Assembly (NCBI GenBank): GCA_945643635.1
Contig: CALZFC010000019.1
Location: forward strand, 3,714,501 to 3,778,500
Source of the DNA: Allodiplogaster sudhausi
Taxonomy: Eukaryota; Nematoda; Chromadorea; Rhabditida; Diplogasteridae
Direction of reading: 5' to 3'
DNA: 64,000 nucleotides
Positions 15,001 to 30,000 of this stretch are shown here, one piece after another. Position 1 is the stretch's first letter, and each line of letters opens with the position of its first letter. Both the position numbers and the translations under genes were made by a program. Below the pieces are notes generated by a model, which worked only from the letters and a program-made list of their open reading frames with translations, was not told the DNA's origin and searched no databases.

Positions 15001-18000
15001 GGAACAGTTTTCTACATGGTTTCTCTATGTACACGCAATTTTCTAGAATGTCCAGCCCGAAAAATAAATTCTAAAACGAAAATTCGGGCATGAACGGTGT
15101 ACAAAGGTCTCTTTTAGCAGCAAAATTAAGAGAGAAAAGTTCAGAAAACTGAAGCAATGAGTCCTGCCTATTATCACTAGAAAGGGAACAGTTTTCTACA
15201 TGGTTTCTCTATGTACACGCAATTTTCTAGAATGTCCAGCCCGAAAAATAAATTCTAAAACGAAAATTCGGGCATGAACGGTGTACAAAGGTCTCTTTTA
15301 GCAGCAAAATTAAGAGAGAAAAGTTCAGAAAACTGAAGCAATGAGTCCTGCCTATTATCACTAGAAAGGGAACAGTTTTCTACATGGTTTCTCTATGTAC
15401 ACGCAATTTTCTAGAATGTCCAGCCCGAAAAATAAATTCTAAAACGAAAATTCGGGCATGAACGGTGTACAAAGGTCTCTTTTAGCAGCAAAATTAAGAG
15501 AGAAAAGTTCAGAAAACTGAAGCAATGAGTCCTGCCTATTATCACTAGAAAGGGAACAGTTTTCTACATGGTTTCTCTATGTACACGCAATTTTCTAGAA
15601 TGTCCAGCCCGAAAAATAAATTCTAAAACGAAAATTCGGGCATGAACGGTGTACAAAGGTCTCTTTTAGCAGCAAAATTAAGAGAGAAAAGTTCAGAAAA
15701 CTGAAGCAATGAGTCCTGCCTATTATCACTAGAAAGGGAACAGTTTTCTACATGGTTTCTCTATGTACACGCAATTTTCTAGAATGTCCAGCCCGAAAAA
15801 TAAATTCTAAAACGAAAATTCGGGCATGAACGGTGTACAAAGGTCTCTTTTAGCAGCAAAATTAAGAGAGAAAAGTTCAGAAAACTGAAGCAATGAGTCC
15901 TGCCTATTATCACTAGAAAGGGAACAGTTTTCTACATGGTTTCTCTATGTACACGCAATTTTCTAGAATGTCCAGCCCGAAAAATAAATTCTAAAACGAA
16001 AATTCGGGCATGAACGGTGTACAAAGGTCTCTTTTAGCAGCAAAATTAAGAGAGAAAAGTTCAGAAAACTGAAGCAATGAGTCCTGCCTATTATCACTAG
16101 AAAGGGAACAGTTTTCTACATGGTTTCTCTATGTACACGCAATTTTCTAGAATGTCCAGCCCGAAAAATAAATTCTAAAACGAAAATTCGGGCATGAACG
16201 GTGTACAAAGGTCTCTTTTAGCAGCAAAATTAAGAGAGAAAAGTTCAGAAAACTGAAGCAATGAGTCCTGCCTATTATCACTAGAAAGGGAACAGTTTTC
16301 TACATGGTTTCTCTATGTACACGCAATTTTCTAGAATGTCCAGCCCGAAAAATACATTCTAAAACGAAAATTCGGGCATGAACGGTGTACAAAGGTCTCT
16401 TTTAGCAGCAAAATTAAGAGAGAAAAGTTCAGAAAACTGAAGCAATGAGTCCTGCCTATTATCACTAGAAAGGGAACAGTTTTCTACATGGTTTCTCTAT
16501 GTACACGCAATTTTCTAGAATGTCCAGCCCGAAAAATAAATTCTAAAACGAAAATTCGGGCATGAACGGTGTACAAAGGTCTCTTTTAGCAGCAAAATTA
16601 AGAGAGAAAAGTTCAGAAAACTGAAGCAATGAGTCCTGCCTATTATCACTAGAAAGGGAACAGTTTTCTACATGGTTTCTCTATGTACACGCAATTTTCT
16701 AGAATGTCCAGCCCGAAAAATACATTCTAAAACGAAAATTCGGGCATGAACGGTGTACAAAGGTCTCTTTTAGCAGCAAAATTAAGAGAGAAAAGTTCAG
16801 AAAACTGAAGCAATGAGTCCTGCCTATTATCACTAGAAAGGGAACAGTTTTCTACATGGTTTCTCTATGTACACGCAATTTTCTAGAATGTCCAGCCCGA
16901 AAAATACATTCTAAAACGAAAATTCGGGCATGAACGGTGTACAAAGGTCTCTTTTAGCAGCAAAATTAAGAGAGAAAAGTTCAGAAAACTGAAGCAATGA
17001 GTCCTGCCTATTATCACTAGAAAGGGAACAGTTTTCTACATGGTTTCTCTATGTACACGCAATTTTCTAGAATGTCCAGCCCGAAAAATAAATTCTAAAA
17101 CGAAAATTCGGGCATGAACGGTGTACAAAGGTCTCTTTTAGCAGCAAAATTAAGAGAGAAAAGTTCAGAAAACTGAAGCAATGAGTCCTGCCTATTATCA
17201 CTAGAAAGGGAACAGTTTTCTACATGGTTTCTCTATGTACACGCAATTTTCTAGAATGTCCAGCCCGAAAAATAAATTCTAAAACGAAAATTCGGGCATG
17301 AACGGTGTACAAAGGTCTCTTTTAGCAGCAAAATTAAGAGAGAAAAGTTCAGAAAACTGAAGCAATGAGTCCTGCCTATTATCACTAGAAAGGGAACAGT
17401 TTTCTACATGGTTTCTCTATGTACACGCAATTTTCTAGAATGTCCAGCCCGAAAAATAAATTCTAAAACGAAAATTCGGGCATGAACGGTGTACAAAGGT
17501 CTCTTTTAGCAGCAAAATTAAGAGAGAAAAGTTCAGAAAACTGAAGCAATGAGTCCTGCCTATTATCACTAGAAAGGGAACAGTTTTCTACATGGTTTCT
17601 CTATGTACACGCAATTTTCTAGAATGTCCAGCCCGAAAAATACATTCTAAAACGAAAATTCGGGCATGAACGGTGTACAAAGGTCTCTTTTAGCAGCAAA
17701 ATTAAGAGAGAAAAGTTCAGAAAACTGAAGCAATGAGTCCTGCCTATTATCACTAGAAAGGGAACAGTTTTCTACATGGTTTCTCTATGTACACGCAATT
17801 TTCTAGAATGTCCAGCCCGAAAAATAAATTCTAAAACGAAAATTCGGGCATGAACGGTGTACAAAGGTCTCTTTTAGCAGCAAAATTAAGAGAGAAAAGT
17901 TCAGAAAACTGAAGCAATGAGTCCTGCCTATTATCACTAGAAAGGGAACAGTTTTCTACATGGTTTCTCTATGTACACGCAATTTTCTAGAATGTCCAGC

Positions 18001-21000
18001 CCGAAAAATACATTCTAAAACGAAAATTCGGGCATGAACGGTGTACAAAGGTCTCTTTTAGCAGCAAAATTAAGAGAGAAAAGTTCAGAAAACTGAAGCA
18101 ATGAGTCCTGCCTATTATCACTAGAAAGGGAACAGTTTTCTACATGGTTTCTCTATGTACACGCAATTTTCTAGAATGTCCAGCCCGAAAAATAAATTCT
18201 AAAACGAAAATTCGGGCATGAACGGTGTACAAAGGTCTCTTTTAGCAGCAAAATTAAGAGAGAAAAGTTCAGAAAACTGAAGCAATGAGTCCTGCCTATT
18301 ATCACTAGAAAGGGAACAGTTTTCTACATGGTTTCTCTATGTACACGCAATTTTCTAGAATGTCCAGCCCGAAAAATAAATTCTAAAACGAAAATTCGGG
18401 CATGAACGGTGTACAAAGGTCTCTTTTAGCAGCAAAATTAAGAGAGAAAAGTTCAGAAAACTGAAGCAATGAGTCCTGCCTATTATCACTAGAAAGGGAA
18501 CAGTTTTCTACATGGTTTCTCTATGTACACGCAATTTTCTAGAATGTCCAGCCCGAAAAATACATTCTAAAACGAAAATTTGGGCATGAACGGTGTACAA
18601 AGGTCTCTTTTAGCAGCAAAATTAAGAGAGAAAAGTTCAGAAAACTGAAGCAATGAGTCCTGCCTATTATCACTAGAAAGGGAACAGTTTTCTACATGGT
18701 TTCTCTATGTACACGCAATTTTCTAGAATGTCCAGCCCGAAAAATAAATTCTAAAACGAAAATTCGGGCATGAACGGTGTACAAAGGTCTCTTTTAGCAG
18801 CAAAATTAAGAGAGAAAAGTTCAGAAAACTGAAGCAATGAGTCCTGCCTATTATCACTAGAAAGGGAACAGTTTTCTACATGGTTTCTCTATGTACACGC
18901 AATTTTCTAGAATGTCCAGCCCGAAAAATAAATTCTAAAACGAAAATTCGGGCATGAACGGTGTACAAAGGTCTCTTTTAGCAGCAAAATTAAGAGAGAA
19001 AAGTTCAGAAAACTGAAGCAATGAGTCCTGCCTATTATCACTAGAAAGGGAACAGTTTTCTACATGGTTTCTCTATGTACACGCAATTTTCTAGAATGTC
19101 CAGCCCGAAAAATACATTCTAAAACGAAAATTCGGGCATGAACGGTGTACAAAGGTCTCTTTTAGCAGCAAAATTAAGAGAGAAAAGTTCAGAAAACTGA
19201 AGCAATGAGTCCTGCCTATTATCACTAGAAAGGGAACAGTTTTCTACATGGTTTCTCTATGTACACGCAATTTTCTAGAATGTCCAGCCCGAAAAATAAA
19301 TTCTAAAACGAAAATTCGGGCATGAACGGTGTACAAAGGTCTCTTTTAGCAGCAAAATTAAGAGAGAAAAGTTCAGAAAACTGAAGCAATGAGTCCTGCC
19401 TATTATCACTAGAAAGGGAACAGTTTTCTACATGGTTTCTCTATGTACACGCAATTTTCTAGAATGTCCAGCCCGAAAAATACATTCTAAAACGAAAATT
19501 CGGGCATGAACGGTGTACAAAGGTCTCTTTTAGCAGCAAAATTAAGAGAGAAAAGTTCAGAAAACTGAAGCAATGAGTCCTGCCTATTATCACTAGAAAG
19601 GGAACAGTTTTCTACATGGTTTCTCTATGTACACGCAATTTTCTAGAATGTCCAGCCCGAAAAATACATTCTAAAACGAAAATTTGGGCATGAACGGTGT
19701 ACAAAGGTCTCTTTTAGCAGCAAAATTAAGAGAGAAAAGTTCAGAAAACTGAAGCAATGAGTCCTGCCTATTATCACTAGAAAGGGAACAGTTTTCTACA
19801 TGGTTTCTCTATGTACACGCAATTTTCTAGAATGTCCAGCCCGAAAAATACATTCTAAAACGAAAATTCGGGCATGAACGGTGTACAAAGGTCTCTTTTA
19901 GCAGCAAAATTAAGAGAGAAAAGTTCAGAAAACTGAAGCAATGAGTCCTGCCTATTATCACTAGAAAGGGAACAGTTTTCTACATGGTTTCTCTATGTAC
20001 ACGCAATTTTCTAGAATGTCCAGCCCGAAAAATAAATTCTAAAACGAAAATTCGGGCATGAACGGTGTACAAAGGTCTCTTTTAGCAGCAAAATTAAGAG
20101 AGAAAAGTTCAGAAAACTGAAGCAATGAGTCCTGCCTATTATCACTAGAAAGGGAACAGTTTTCTACATGGTTTCTCTATGTACACGCAATTTTCTAGAA
20201 TGTCCAGCCCAAAAATACATTCAAAACGAAAATTCGGGCATGAACGGTGTACAAAGGTCTCTTTTAGCAGCAAAATTAAGAGAGAAAAGTTCAGAAAACT
20301 GAAGCAATGAGTCCTGCCTATAATCACTAGAAAGGGAACAGTTTTCTACATGGTTTCTCTATGTACACGCAATTTTCTAGAATGTCCAGCCCGAAAAATA
20401 CATTCTAAAAGGAAAATTCGGGCATGAACGGTGTACAAAGGTCTCTTTTAGCAGCAAAATTAAGAGAGAAAAGTTCAGAAAACTGAAGCAATGAGTCCTG
20501 CCTATAATCACTAGAAAGGGAACAGTTTTCTACATGGTTTCTCTATGTACACGCAATTTTCTAGAATGTCCAGCCCGAAAAATAAATTCTAAAACGAAAA
20601 TTCGGGCATGAACGGTGTACAAAGGTCTCTTTTAGCAGCAAAATTAAGAGAGAAAAGTTCAGAAAACTGAAGCAATGAGTCCTGCCTATTATCACTAGAA
20701 AGGGAACAGTTTTCTACATGGTTTCTCTATGTACACGCAATTTTCTAGAATGTCCAGCCCGAAAAATACATTCAAAAACGAAAATTCGGGCATGAACGGT
20801 GTACAAAGGTCTCTTTTAGCAGCAAAATTAAGAGAGAAAAGTTCAGAAAACTGAAGCAATGAGTCCTGCCTATTATCACTAGAAAGGGAACAGTTTTCTA
20901 CATGGTTTCTCTATGTACACGCAATTTTCTAGAATGTCCAGCCCGAAAAATACATTCTAAAACGAAAATTCGGGCATGAACGGTGTACAAAGGTCTCTTT

Positions 21001-24000
21001 TAGCAGCAAAATTAAGAGAGAAAAGTTCAGAAAACTGAAGCAATGAGTCCTGCCTATTATCACTAGAAAGGGAACAGTTTTCTACATGGTTTCTCTATGT
21101 ACACGCAATTTTCTAGAATGTCCAGCCCGAAAAATACATTCTAAAAGGAAAATTCGGGCATGAACGGTGTACAAAGGTCTCTTTTAGCAGCAAAATTAAG
21201 AGAGAAAAGTTCAGAAAACTGAAGCAATGAGTCCTGCCTATTATCACTAGAAAGGGAACAGTTTTCTACATGGTTTCTCTATGTACACGCAATTTTCTAG
21301 AATGTCCAGCCCGAAAAATAAATTCTAAAACGAAAATTCGGGCATGAACGGTGTACAAAGGTCTCTTTTAGCAGCAAAATTAAGAGAGAAAAGTTCAGAA
21401 AACTGAAGCAATGAGTCCTGCCTATTATCACTAGAAAGGGAACAGTTTTCTACATGGTTTCTCTATGTACACGCAATTTTCTAGAATGTCCAGCCCGAAA
21501 AATACATTCTAAAAGAAAATTCGGGCATGAACGGTGTACAAAGGTCTCTTTTAGCAGCAAAATTAAGAGAGAAAAGTTCAGAAAACTGAAGCAATGAGTC
21601 CTGCCTATTATCACTAGAAAGGGAACAGTTTTCTACATGGTTTCTCTATGTACACGCAATTTTCTAGAATGTCCAGCCCGAAAAATAAATTCTAAAACGA
21701 AAATTCGGGCATGAACGGTGTACAAAGGTCTCTTTTAGCAGCAAAATTAAGAGAGAAAAGTTCAGAAAACTGAAGCAATGAGTCCTGCCTATTATCACTA
21801 GAAAGGGAACAGTTTTCTACATGGTTTCTCTATGTACACGCAATTTTCTAGAATGTCCAGCCCGAAAAATACATTCAAAAACGAAAATTCGGGCATGAAC
21901 GGTGTACAAAGGTCTCTTTTAGCAGCAAAATTAAGAGAGAAAAGTTCAGAAAACTGAAGCAATGAGTCCTGCCTATAATCACTAGAAAGGGAACAGTTTT
22001 CTACATGGTTTCTCTATGTACACGCACTTTTCTAGAATGTCCAGCCCGAAAAATACATTCTAAAAGGAAAATTCGGGCATGAACGGTGTACAAAGGTCTC
22101 TTTTAGCAGCAAAATTAAGAGAGAAAAGTTCAGAAAACTGAAGCAATGAGTCCTGCCTATAATCACTAGAAAGGGAACAGTTTTCTACATGGTTTCTCTA
22201 TGTACACGCACTTTTCTAGAATGTCCAGCCCGAAAAATAAATTCTAAAACGAAAATTCGGGCATGAACGGTGTACAAAGGTCTCTTTTAGCAGCAAAATT
22301 AAGAGAGAAAAGTTCAGAAAACTGAAGCAATGAGTCCTGCCTATTATCACTAGAAAGGGAACAGTTTTCTACATGGTTTCTCTATGTACACGCAATTTTC
22401 TAGAATGTCCAGCCCGAAAAATACATTCAAAAACGAAAATTCGGGCATGAACGGTGTACAAAGGTCTCTTTTAGCAGCAAAATTAAGAGAGAAAAGTTCA
22501 GAAAACTGAAGCAATGAGTCCTGCCTATTATCACTAGAAAGGGAACAGTTTTCTGCATGGTTTCTCTATGTACACGCAATTTTCTAGAATGTCCAGCCCG
22601 AAAAATACATTCTAAAACGAAAATTCGGGCATGAACGGTGTACAAAGGTCTCTTTTAGCAGCAAAATTAAGAGGGAAAAGTTCAGAAAACTGAAGCAATG
22701 AGTCCTGCCTATTATCACTAGAAAGGGAACAGTTTTCTACATGGTTTCTCTATGTACACGCAATTTTCTAGAATGTCCAGCCCGAAAAATAAATTCTAAA
22801 ACGAAAATTCGGGCATGAACGGTGTACAATGGTCTCTTTTAGCAGCAAAATTAAGAGAGAAAAGTTCAGAAAACTGAAGCAATGAGTCCTGCCTATTATC
22901 ACTAGAAAGGGAACAGTTTTCTACATGATTTCTCTATGTACACGCAATTTTCTAGAATGTCCAGCCCGAAAAATACATTCTAAACCGAAAATTTGGGCAT
23001 GAACGGTGTACAAAGGTCTCTTTTAGCAGCAAAATTAAGAGAGAAAAGTTCAGAAAACTGAAGTTATGAGTCCTGCCTATTATCACTAGAAAGGGAACAG
23101 TTTTCTACATGGTTTCTCTATGTACACGCAATTTTCTAGAATGTCCAGCCCGAAAAATACATTCTAAAAGGAAAATTCGGGCATGAACGGTGTACAAAGG
23201 TCTCTTTTAGCAGCAAAATTAAGAGAGAAAAGTTCAGAAAACTGAAGCAATGAGTCCTGCCTATTATCACTAGAAAGGGAACAGTTTTCTACATGGTTTC
23301 TCTATGTACACGCAATTTTCTAGAATGTCCAGCCCGAAAAATAAATTCTAAAACGAAAATTCGGGCATGAACGGTGTACAAAGGTCTCTTTTAGCAGCAA
23401 AATTAAGAGAGAAAAGTTCAGAAAACTGAAGTTATGAGTCCTGCCTATTATCACTAGAAAGGGAACAGTTTTCTACATGGTTTCTCTATGTACACGCAAT
23501 TTTCTAGAATGTCCAGCCCGAAAAATACATTCTAAAAGAAAATTCGGGCATGAACGGTGTACAAAGGTCTCTTTTAGCAGCAAAATTAAGAGAGAAAAGT
23601 TCAGAAAACTGAAGCAATGAGTCCTGCCTATTATCACTAGAAAGGGAACAGTTTTCTACATGGTTTCTCTATGTACACGCAATTTTCTAGAATGTCCAGC
23701 CCGAAAAATAAATTCTAAAACGAAAATTCGGGCATGAACGGTGTACAAAGGTCTCTTTTAGCAGCAAAATTAAGAGAGAAAAGTTCAGAAAACTGAAGCA
23801 ATGAGTCCTGCCTATTATCACTAGAAAGGGAACAGTTTTCTACATGGTTTCTCTATGTACACGCAATTTTCTAGAATGTCCAGCCCGAAAAATACATTCA
23901 AAAACGAAAATTCGGGCATGAACGGTGTACAAAGGTCTCTTTTAGCAGCAAAATTAAGAGAGAAAAGTTCAGAAAACTGAAGCAATGAGTCCTGCCTATA

Positions 24001-27000
24001 ATCACTAGAAAGGGAACAGTTTTCTACATGGTTTCTCTATGTACACGCACTTTTCTAGAATGTCCAGCCCGAAAAATACATTCTAAAAGGAAAATTCGGG
24101 CATGAACGGTGTACAAAGGTCTCTTTTAGCAGCAAAATTAAGAGAGAAAAGTTCAGAAAACTGAAGCAATGAGTCCTGCCTATAATCACTAGAAAGGGAA
24201 CAGTTTTCTACATGGTTTCTCTATGTACACGCAATTTTCTAGAATGTCCAGCCCGAAAAATAAATTCTAAAACGAAAATTCGGGCATGAACGGTGTACAA
24301 AGGTCTCTTTTAGCAGCAAAATTAAGAGAGAAAAGTTCAGAAAACTGAAGTTATGAGTCCTGCCTATTATCACTAGAAAGGGAACAGTTTTCTACATGGT
24401 TTCTCTATGTACACGCAATTTTCTAGAATGTCCAGCCCGAAAAATACATTCTAAAAGAAAATTCGGGCATGAACGGTGTACAAAGGTCTCTTTTAGCAGC
24501 AAAATTAAGAGAGAAAAGTTCAGAAAACTGAAGCAATGAGTCCTGCCTATTATCACTAGAAAGGGAACAGTTTTCTACATGGTTTCTCTATGTACACGCA
24601 ATTTTCTAGAATGTCCAGCCCGAAAAATAAATTCTAAAACGAAAATTCGGGCATGAACGGTGTACAAAGGTCTCTTTTAGCAGCAAAATTAAGAGAGAAA
24701 AGTTCAGAAAACTGAAGCAATGAGTCCTGCCTATTATCACTAGAAAGGGAACAGTTTTCTACATGGTTTCTCTATGTACACGCAATTTTCTAGAATGTCC
24801 AGCCCGAAAAATACATTCAAAAACGAAAATTCGGGCATGAACGGTGTACAAAGGTCTCTTTTAGCAGCAAAATTAAGAGAGAAAAGTTCAGAAAACTGAA
24901 GCAATGAGTCCTGCCTATAATCACTAGAAAGGGAACAGTTTTCTACATGGTTTCTCTATGTACACGCACTTTTCTAGAATGTCCAGCCCGAAAAATACAT
25001 TCTAAAAGGAAAATTCGGGCATGAACGGTGTACAAAGGTCTCTTTTAGCAGCAAAATTAAGAGAGAAAAGTTCAGAAAACTGAAGCAATGAGTCCTGCCT
25101 ATAATCACTAGAAAGGGAACAGTTTTCTACATGGTTTCTCTATGTACACGCAATTTTCTAGAATGTCCAGCCCGAAAAATACATTCAAAAACGAAAATTC
25201 GGGCATGAACGGTGTACAAAGGTCTCTTTTAGCAGCAAAATTAAGAGAGAAAAGTTCAGAAAACTGAAGTTATGAGTCCTGCCTATTATCACTAGAAAGG
25301 GAACAGTTTTCTACATGGTTTCTCTATGTACACGCAATTTTCTAGAATGTCCAGCCCGAAAAATACATTCTAAAAGAAAATTCGGGCATGAACGGTGTAC
25401 AAAGGTCTCTTTTAGCAGCAAAATTAAGAGAGAAAAGTTCAGAAAACTGAAGCAATGAGTCCTGCCTATTATCACTAGAAAGGGAACAGTTTTCTACATG
25501 GTTTCTCTATGTACACGCAATTTTCTAGAATGTCCAGCCCGAAAAATAAATTCTAAAACGAAAATTCGGGCATGAACGGTGTACAAAGGTCTCTTTTAGC
25601 AGCAAAATTAAGAGAGAAAAGTTCAGAAAACTGAAGCAATGAGTCCTGCCTATTATCACTAGAAAGGGAACAGTTTTCTACATGGTTTCTCTATGTACAC
25701 GCAATTTTCTAGAATGTCCAGCCCGAAAAATACATTCAAAAACGAAAATTCGGGCATGAACGGTGTACAAAGGTCTCTTTTAGCAGCAAAATTAAGAGAG
25801 AAAAGTTCAGAAAACTGAAGCAATGAGTCCTGCCTATAATCACTAGAAAGGGAACAGTTTTCTACATGGTTTCTCTATGTACACGCACTTTTCTAGAATG
25901 TCCAGCCCGAAAAATACATTCTAAAAGGAAAATTCGGGCATGAACGGTGTACAAAGGTCTCTTTTAGCAGCAAAATTAAGAGAGAAAAGTTCAGAAAACT
26001 GAAGCAATGAGTCCTGCCTATAATCACTAGAAAGGGAACAGTTTTCTACATGGTTTCTCTATGTACACGCACTTTTCTAGAATGTCCAGCCCGAAAAATA
26101 AATTCTAAAACGAAAATTCGGGCATGAACGGTGTACAAAGGTCTCTTTTAGCAGCAAAATTAAGAGAGAAAAGTTCAGAAAACTGAAGCAATGAGTCCTG
26201 CCTATTATCACTAGAAAGGGAACAGTTTTCTACATGGTTTCTCTATGTACACGCAATTTTCTAGAATGTCCAGCCCGAAAAATTCATTCAAAAACGAAAA
26301 TTCGGGCATGAACGGTGTACAAAGGTCTCTTTTAGCAGCAAAATTAAGAGAGAAAAGTTCAGAAAACTGAAGCAATGAGTCCTGCCTATTATCACTAGAA
26401 AGGGAACAGTTTTCTGCATGGTTTCTCTATGTACACGCAATTTTCTAGAATGTCCAGCCCGAAAAATACATTCTAAAACGAAAATTCGGGCATGAACGGT
26501 GTACAAAGGTCTCTTTTAGCAGCAAAATTAAGAGGGAAAAGTTCAGAAAACTGAAGCAATGAGTCCTGCCTATTATCACTAGAAAGGGAACAGTTTTCTA
26601 CATGGTTTCTCTATGTACACGCAATTTTCTAGAATGTCCAGCCCGAAAAATAAATTCTAAAACGAAAATTCGGGCATGAACGGTGTACAATGGTCTCTTT
26701 TAGCAGCAAAATTAAGAGAGAAAAGTTCAGAAAACTGAAGCAATGAGTCCTGCCTATTATCACTAGAAAGGGAACAGTTTTCTACATGATTTCTCTATGT
26801 ACACGCAATTTTCTAGAATGTCCAGCCCGAAAAATACATTCTAAACCGAAAATTTGGGCATGAACGGTGTACAAAGGTCTCTTTTAGCAGCAAAATTAAG
26901 AGAGAAAAGTTCAGAAAACTGAAGTTATGAGTCCTGCCTATTATCACTAGAAAGGGAACAGTTTTCTACATGGTTTCTCTATGTACACGCAATTTTCTAG

Positions 27001-30000
27001 AATGTCCAGCCCGAAAAATAAATTCTAAAACGAAAATTCGGGCATGAACGGTGTACAAAGGTCTCTTTTAGCAGCAAAATTAAGAGAGAAAAGTTCAGAA
27101 AACTGAAGCAATGAGTCCTGCCTATTATCACTAGAAAGGGAACAGTTTTCTACATGGTTTCTCTATGTACACGCAATTTTCTAGAATGTCCAGCCCGAAA
27201 AATTCATTCAAAAACGAAAATTCGGGCATGAACGGTGTACAAAGGTCTCTTTTAGCAGCAAAATTAAGAGAGAAAAGTTCAGAAAACTGAAGCAATGAGT
27301 CCTGCCTATTATCACTAGAAAGGGAACAGTTTTCTGCATGGTTTCTCTATGTACACGCAATTTTCTAGAATGTCCAGCCCGAAAAATACATTCTAAAACG
27401 AAAATTCGGGCATGAACGGTGTACAAAGGTCTCTTTTAGCAGCAAAATTAAGAGGGAAAAGTTCAGAAAACTGAAGCAATGAGTCCTGCCTATTATCACT
27501 AGAAAGGGAACAGTTTTCTACATGGTTTCTCTATGTACACGCAATTTTCTAGAATGTCCAGCCCGAAAAATAAATTCTAAAACGAAAATTCGGGCATGAA
27601 CGGTGTACAATGGTCTCTTTTAGCAGCAAAATTAAGAGAGAAAAGTTCAGAAAACTGAAGCAATGAGTCCTGCCTATTATCACTAGAAAGGGAACAGTTT
27701 TCTACATGATTTCTCTATGTACACGCAATTTTCTAGAATGTCCAGCCCGAAAAATACATTCTAAACCGAAAATTTGGGCATGAACGGTGTACAAAGGTCT
27801 CTTTTAGCAGCAAAATTAAGAGAGAAAAGTTCAGAAAACTGAAGTTATGAGTCCTGCCTATTATCACTAGAAAGGGAACAGTTTTCTACATGGTTTCTCT
27901 ATGTACACGCAATTTTCTAGAATGTCCAGCCCGAAAAATACATTCTAAAAGGAAAATTCGGGCATGAACGGTGTACAAAGGTCTCTTTTAGCAGCAAAAT
28001 TAAGAGAGAAAAGTTCAGAAAACTGAAGCAATGAGTCCTGCCTATTATCACTAGAAAGGGAACAGTTTTCTACATGGTTTCTCTATGTACACGCAATTTT
28101 CTAGAATGTCCAGCCCGAAAAATAAATTCTAAAACGAAAATTCGGGCATGAACGGTGTACAAAGGTCTCTTTTAGCAGCAAAATTAAGAGAGAAAAGTTC
28201 AGAAAACTGAAGTTATGAGTCCTGCCTATTATCACTAGAAAGGGAACAGTTTTCTACATGGTTTCTCTATGTACACGCAATTTTCTAGAATGTCCAGCCC
28301 GAAAAATACATTCTAAAAGAAAATTCGGGCATGAACGGTGTACAAAGGTCTCTTTTAGCAGCAAAATTAAGAGAGAAAAGTTCAGAAAACTGAAGCAATG
28401 AGTCCTGCCTATTATCACTAGAAAGGGAACAGTTTTCTACATGGTTTCTCTATGTACACGCAATTTTCTAGAATGTCCAGCCCGAAAAATAAATTCTAAA
28501 ACGAAAATTCGGGCATGAACGGTGTACAAAGGTCTCTTTTAGCAGCAAAATTAAGAGAGAAAAGTTCAGAAAACTGAAGCAATGAGTCCTGCCTATTATC
28601 ACTAGAAAGGGAACAGTTTTCTACATGGTTTCTCTATGTACACGCAATTTTCTAGAATGTCCAGCCCGAAAAATACATTCAAAAACGAAAATTCGGGCAT
28701 GAACGGTGTACAAAGGTCTCTTTTAGCAGCAAAATTAAGAGAGAAAAGTTCAGAAAACTGAAGCAATGAGTCCTGCCTATAATCACTAGAAAGGGAACAG
28801 TTTTCTACATGGTTTCTCTATGTACACGCACTTTTCTAGAATGTCCAGCCCGAAAAATACATTCTAAAAGGAAAATTCGGGCATGAACGGTGTACAAAGG
28901 TCTCTTTTAGCAGCAAAATTAAGAGAGAAAAGTTCAGAAAACTGAAGCAATGAGTCCTGCCTATAATCACTAGAAAGGGAACAGTTTTCTACATGGTTTC
29001 TCTATGTACACGCAATTTTCTAGAATGTCCAGCCCGAAAAATACATTCTAAAAGAAAATTCGGGCATGAACGGTGTACAAAGGTCTCTTTTAGCAGCAAA
29101 ATTAAGAGAGAAAAGTTCAGAAAACTGAAGCAATGAGTCCTGCCTATTATCACTAGAAAGGGAACAGTTTTCTACATGGTTTCTCTATGTACACGCAATT
29201 TTCTAGAATGTCCAGCCCGAAAAATAAATTCTAAAACGAAAATTCGGGCATGAACGGTGTACAAAGGTCTCTTTTAGCAGCAAAATTAAGAGAGAAAAGT
29301 TCATAAAACTGAAGCAATGAGTCCTGCCTATTATCACTAGAAAGGGAACAGTTTTCTACATGGTTTCTCTATGTACACGCACTTTTCTAGAATGTCCAGC
29401 CCGAAAAATACATTCTAAAAGGAAAATTCGGGCATGAACGGTGTACAAAGGTCTCTTTTAGCAGCAAAATTAAGAGAGAAAAGTTCAGAAAACTGAAGCA
29501 ATGAGTCCTGCCTATAATCACTAGAAAGGGAACAGTTTTCTACATGGTTTCTCTATGTACACGCAATTTTCTAGAATGTCCAGCCCGAAAAATAAATTCT
29601 AAAACGAAAATTCGGGCATGAACGGTGTACAAAGGTCTCTTTTAGCAGCAAAATTAAGAGAGAAAAGTTCAGAAAACTGAAGTTATGAGTCCTGCCTATT
29701 ATCACTAGAAAGGGAACAGTTTTCTACATGGTTTCTCTATGTACACGCAATTTTCTAGAATGTCCAGCCCGAAAAATACATTCTAAAAGAAAATTCGGGC
29801 ATGAACGGTGTACAAAGGTCTCTTTTAGCAGCAAAATTAAGAGAGAAAAGTTCAGAAAACTGAAGCAATGAGTCCTGCCTATTATCACTAGAAAGGGAAC
29901 AGTTTTCTACATGGTTTCTCTATGTACACGCAATTTTCTAGAATGTCCAGCCCGAAAAATAAATTCTAAAACGAAAATTCGGGCATGAACGGTGTACAAA

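Noticed and set aside
20145..27426. Open frames of 60-72 codons on the minus strand of the satellite (three identical)
   Set aside because: They arise only where indels or substitutions remove stops in edge monomers, repeat with the higher-order unit and have no protein-like features.
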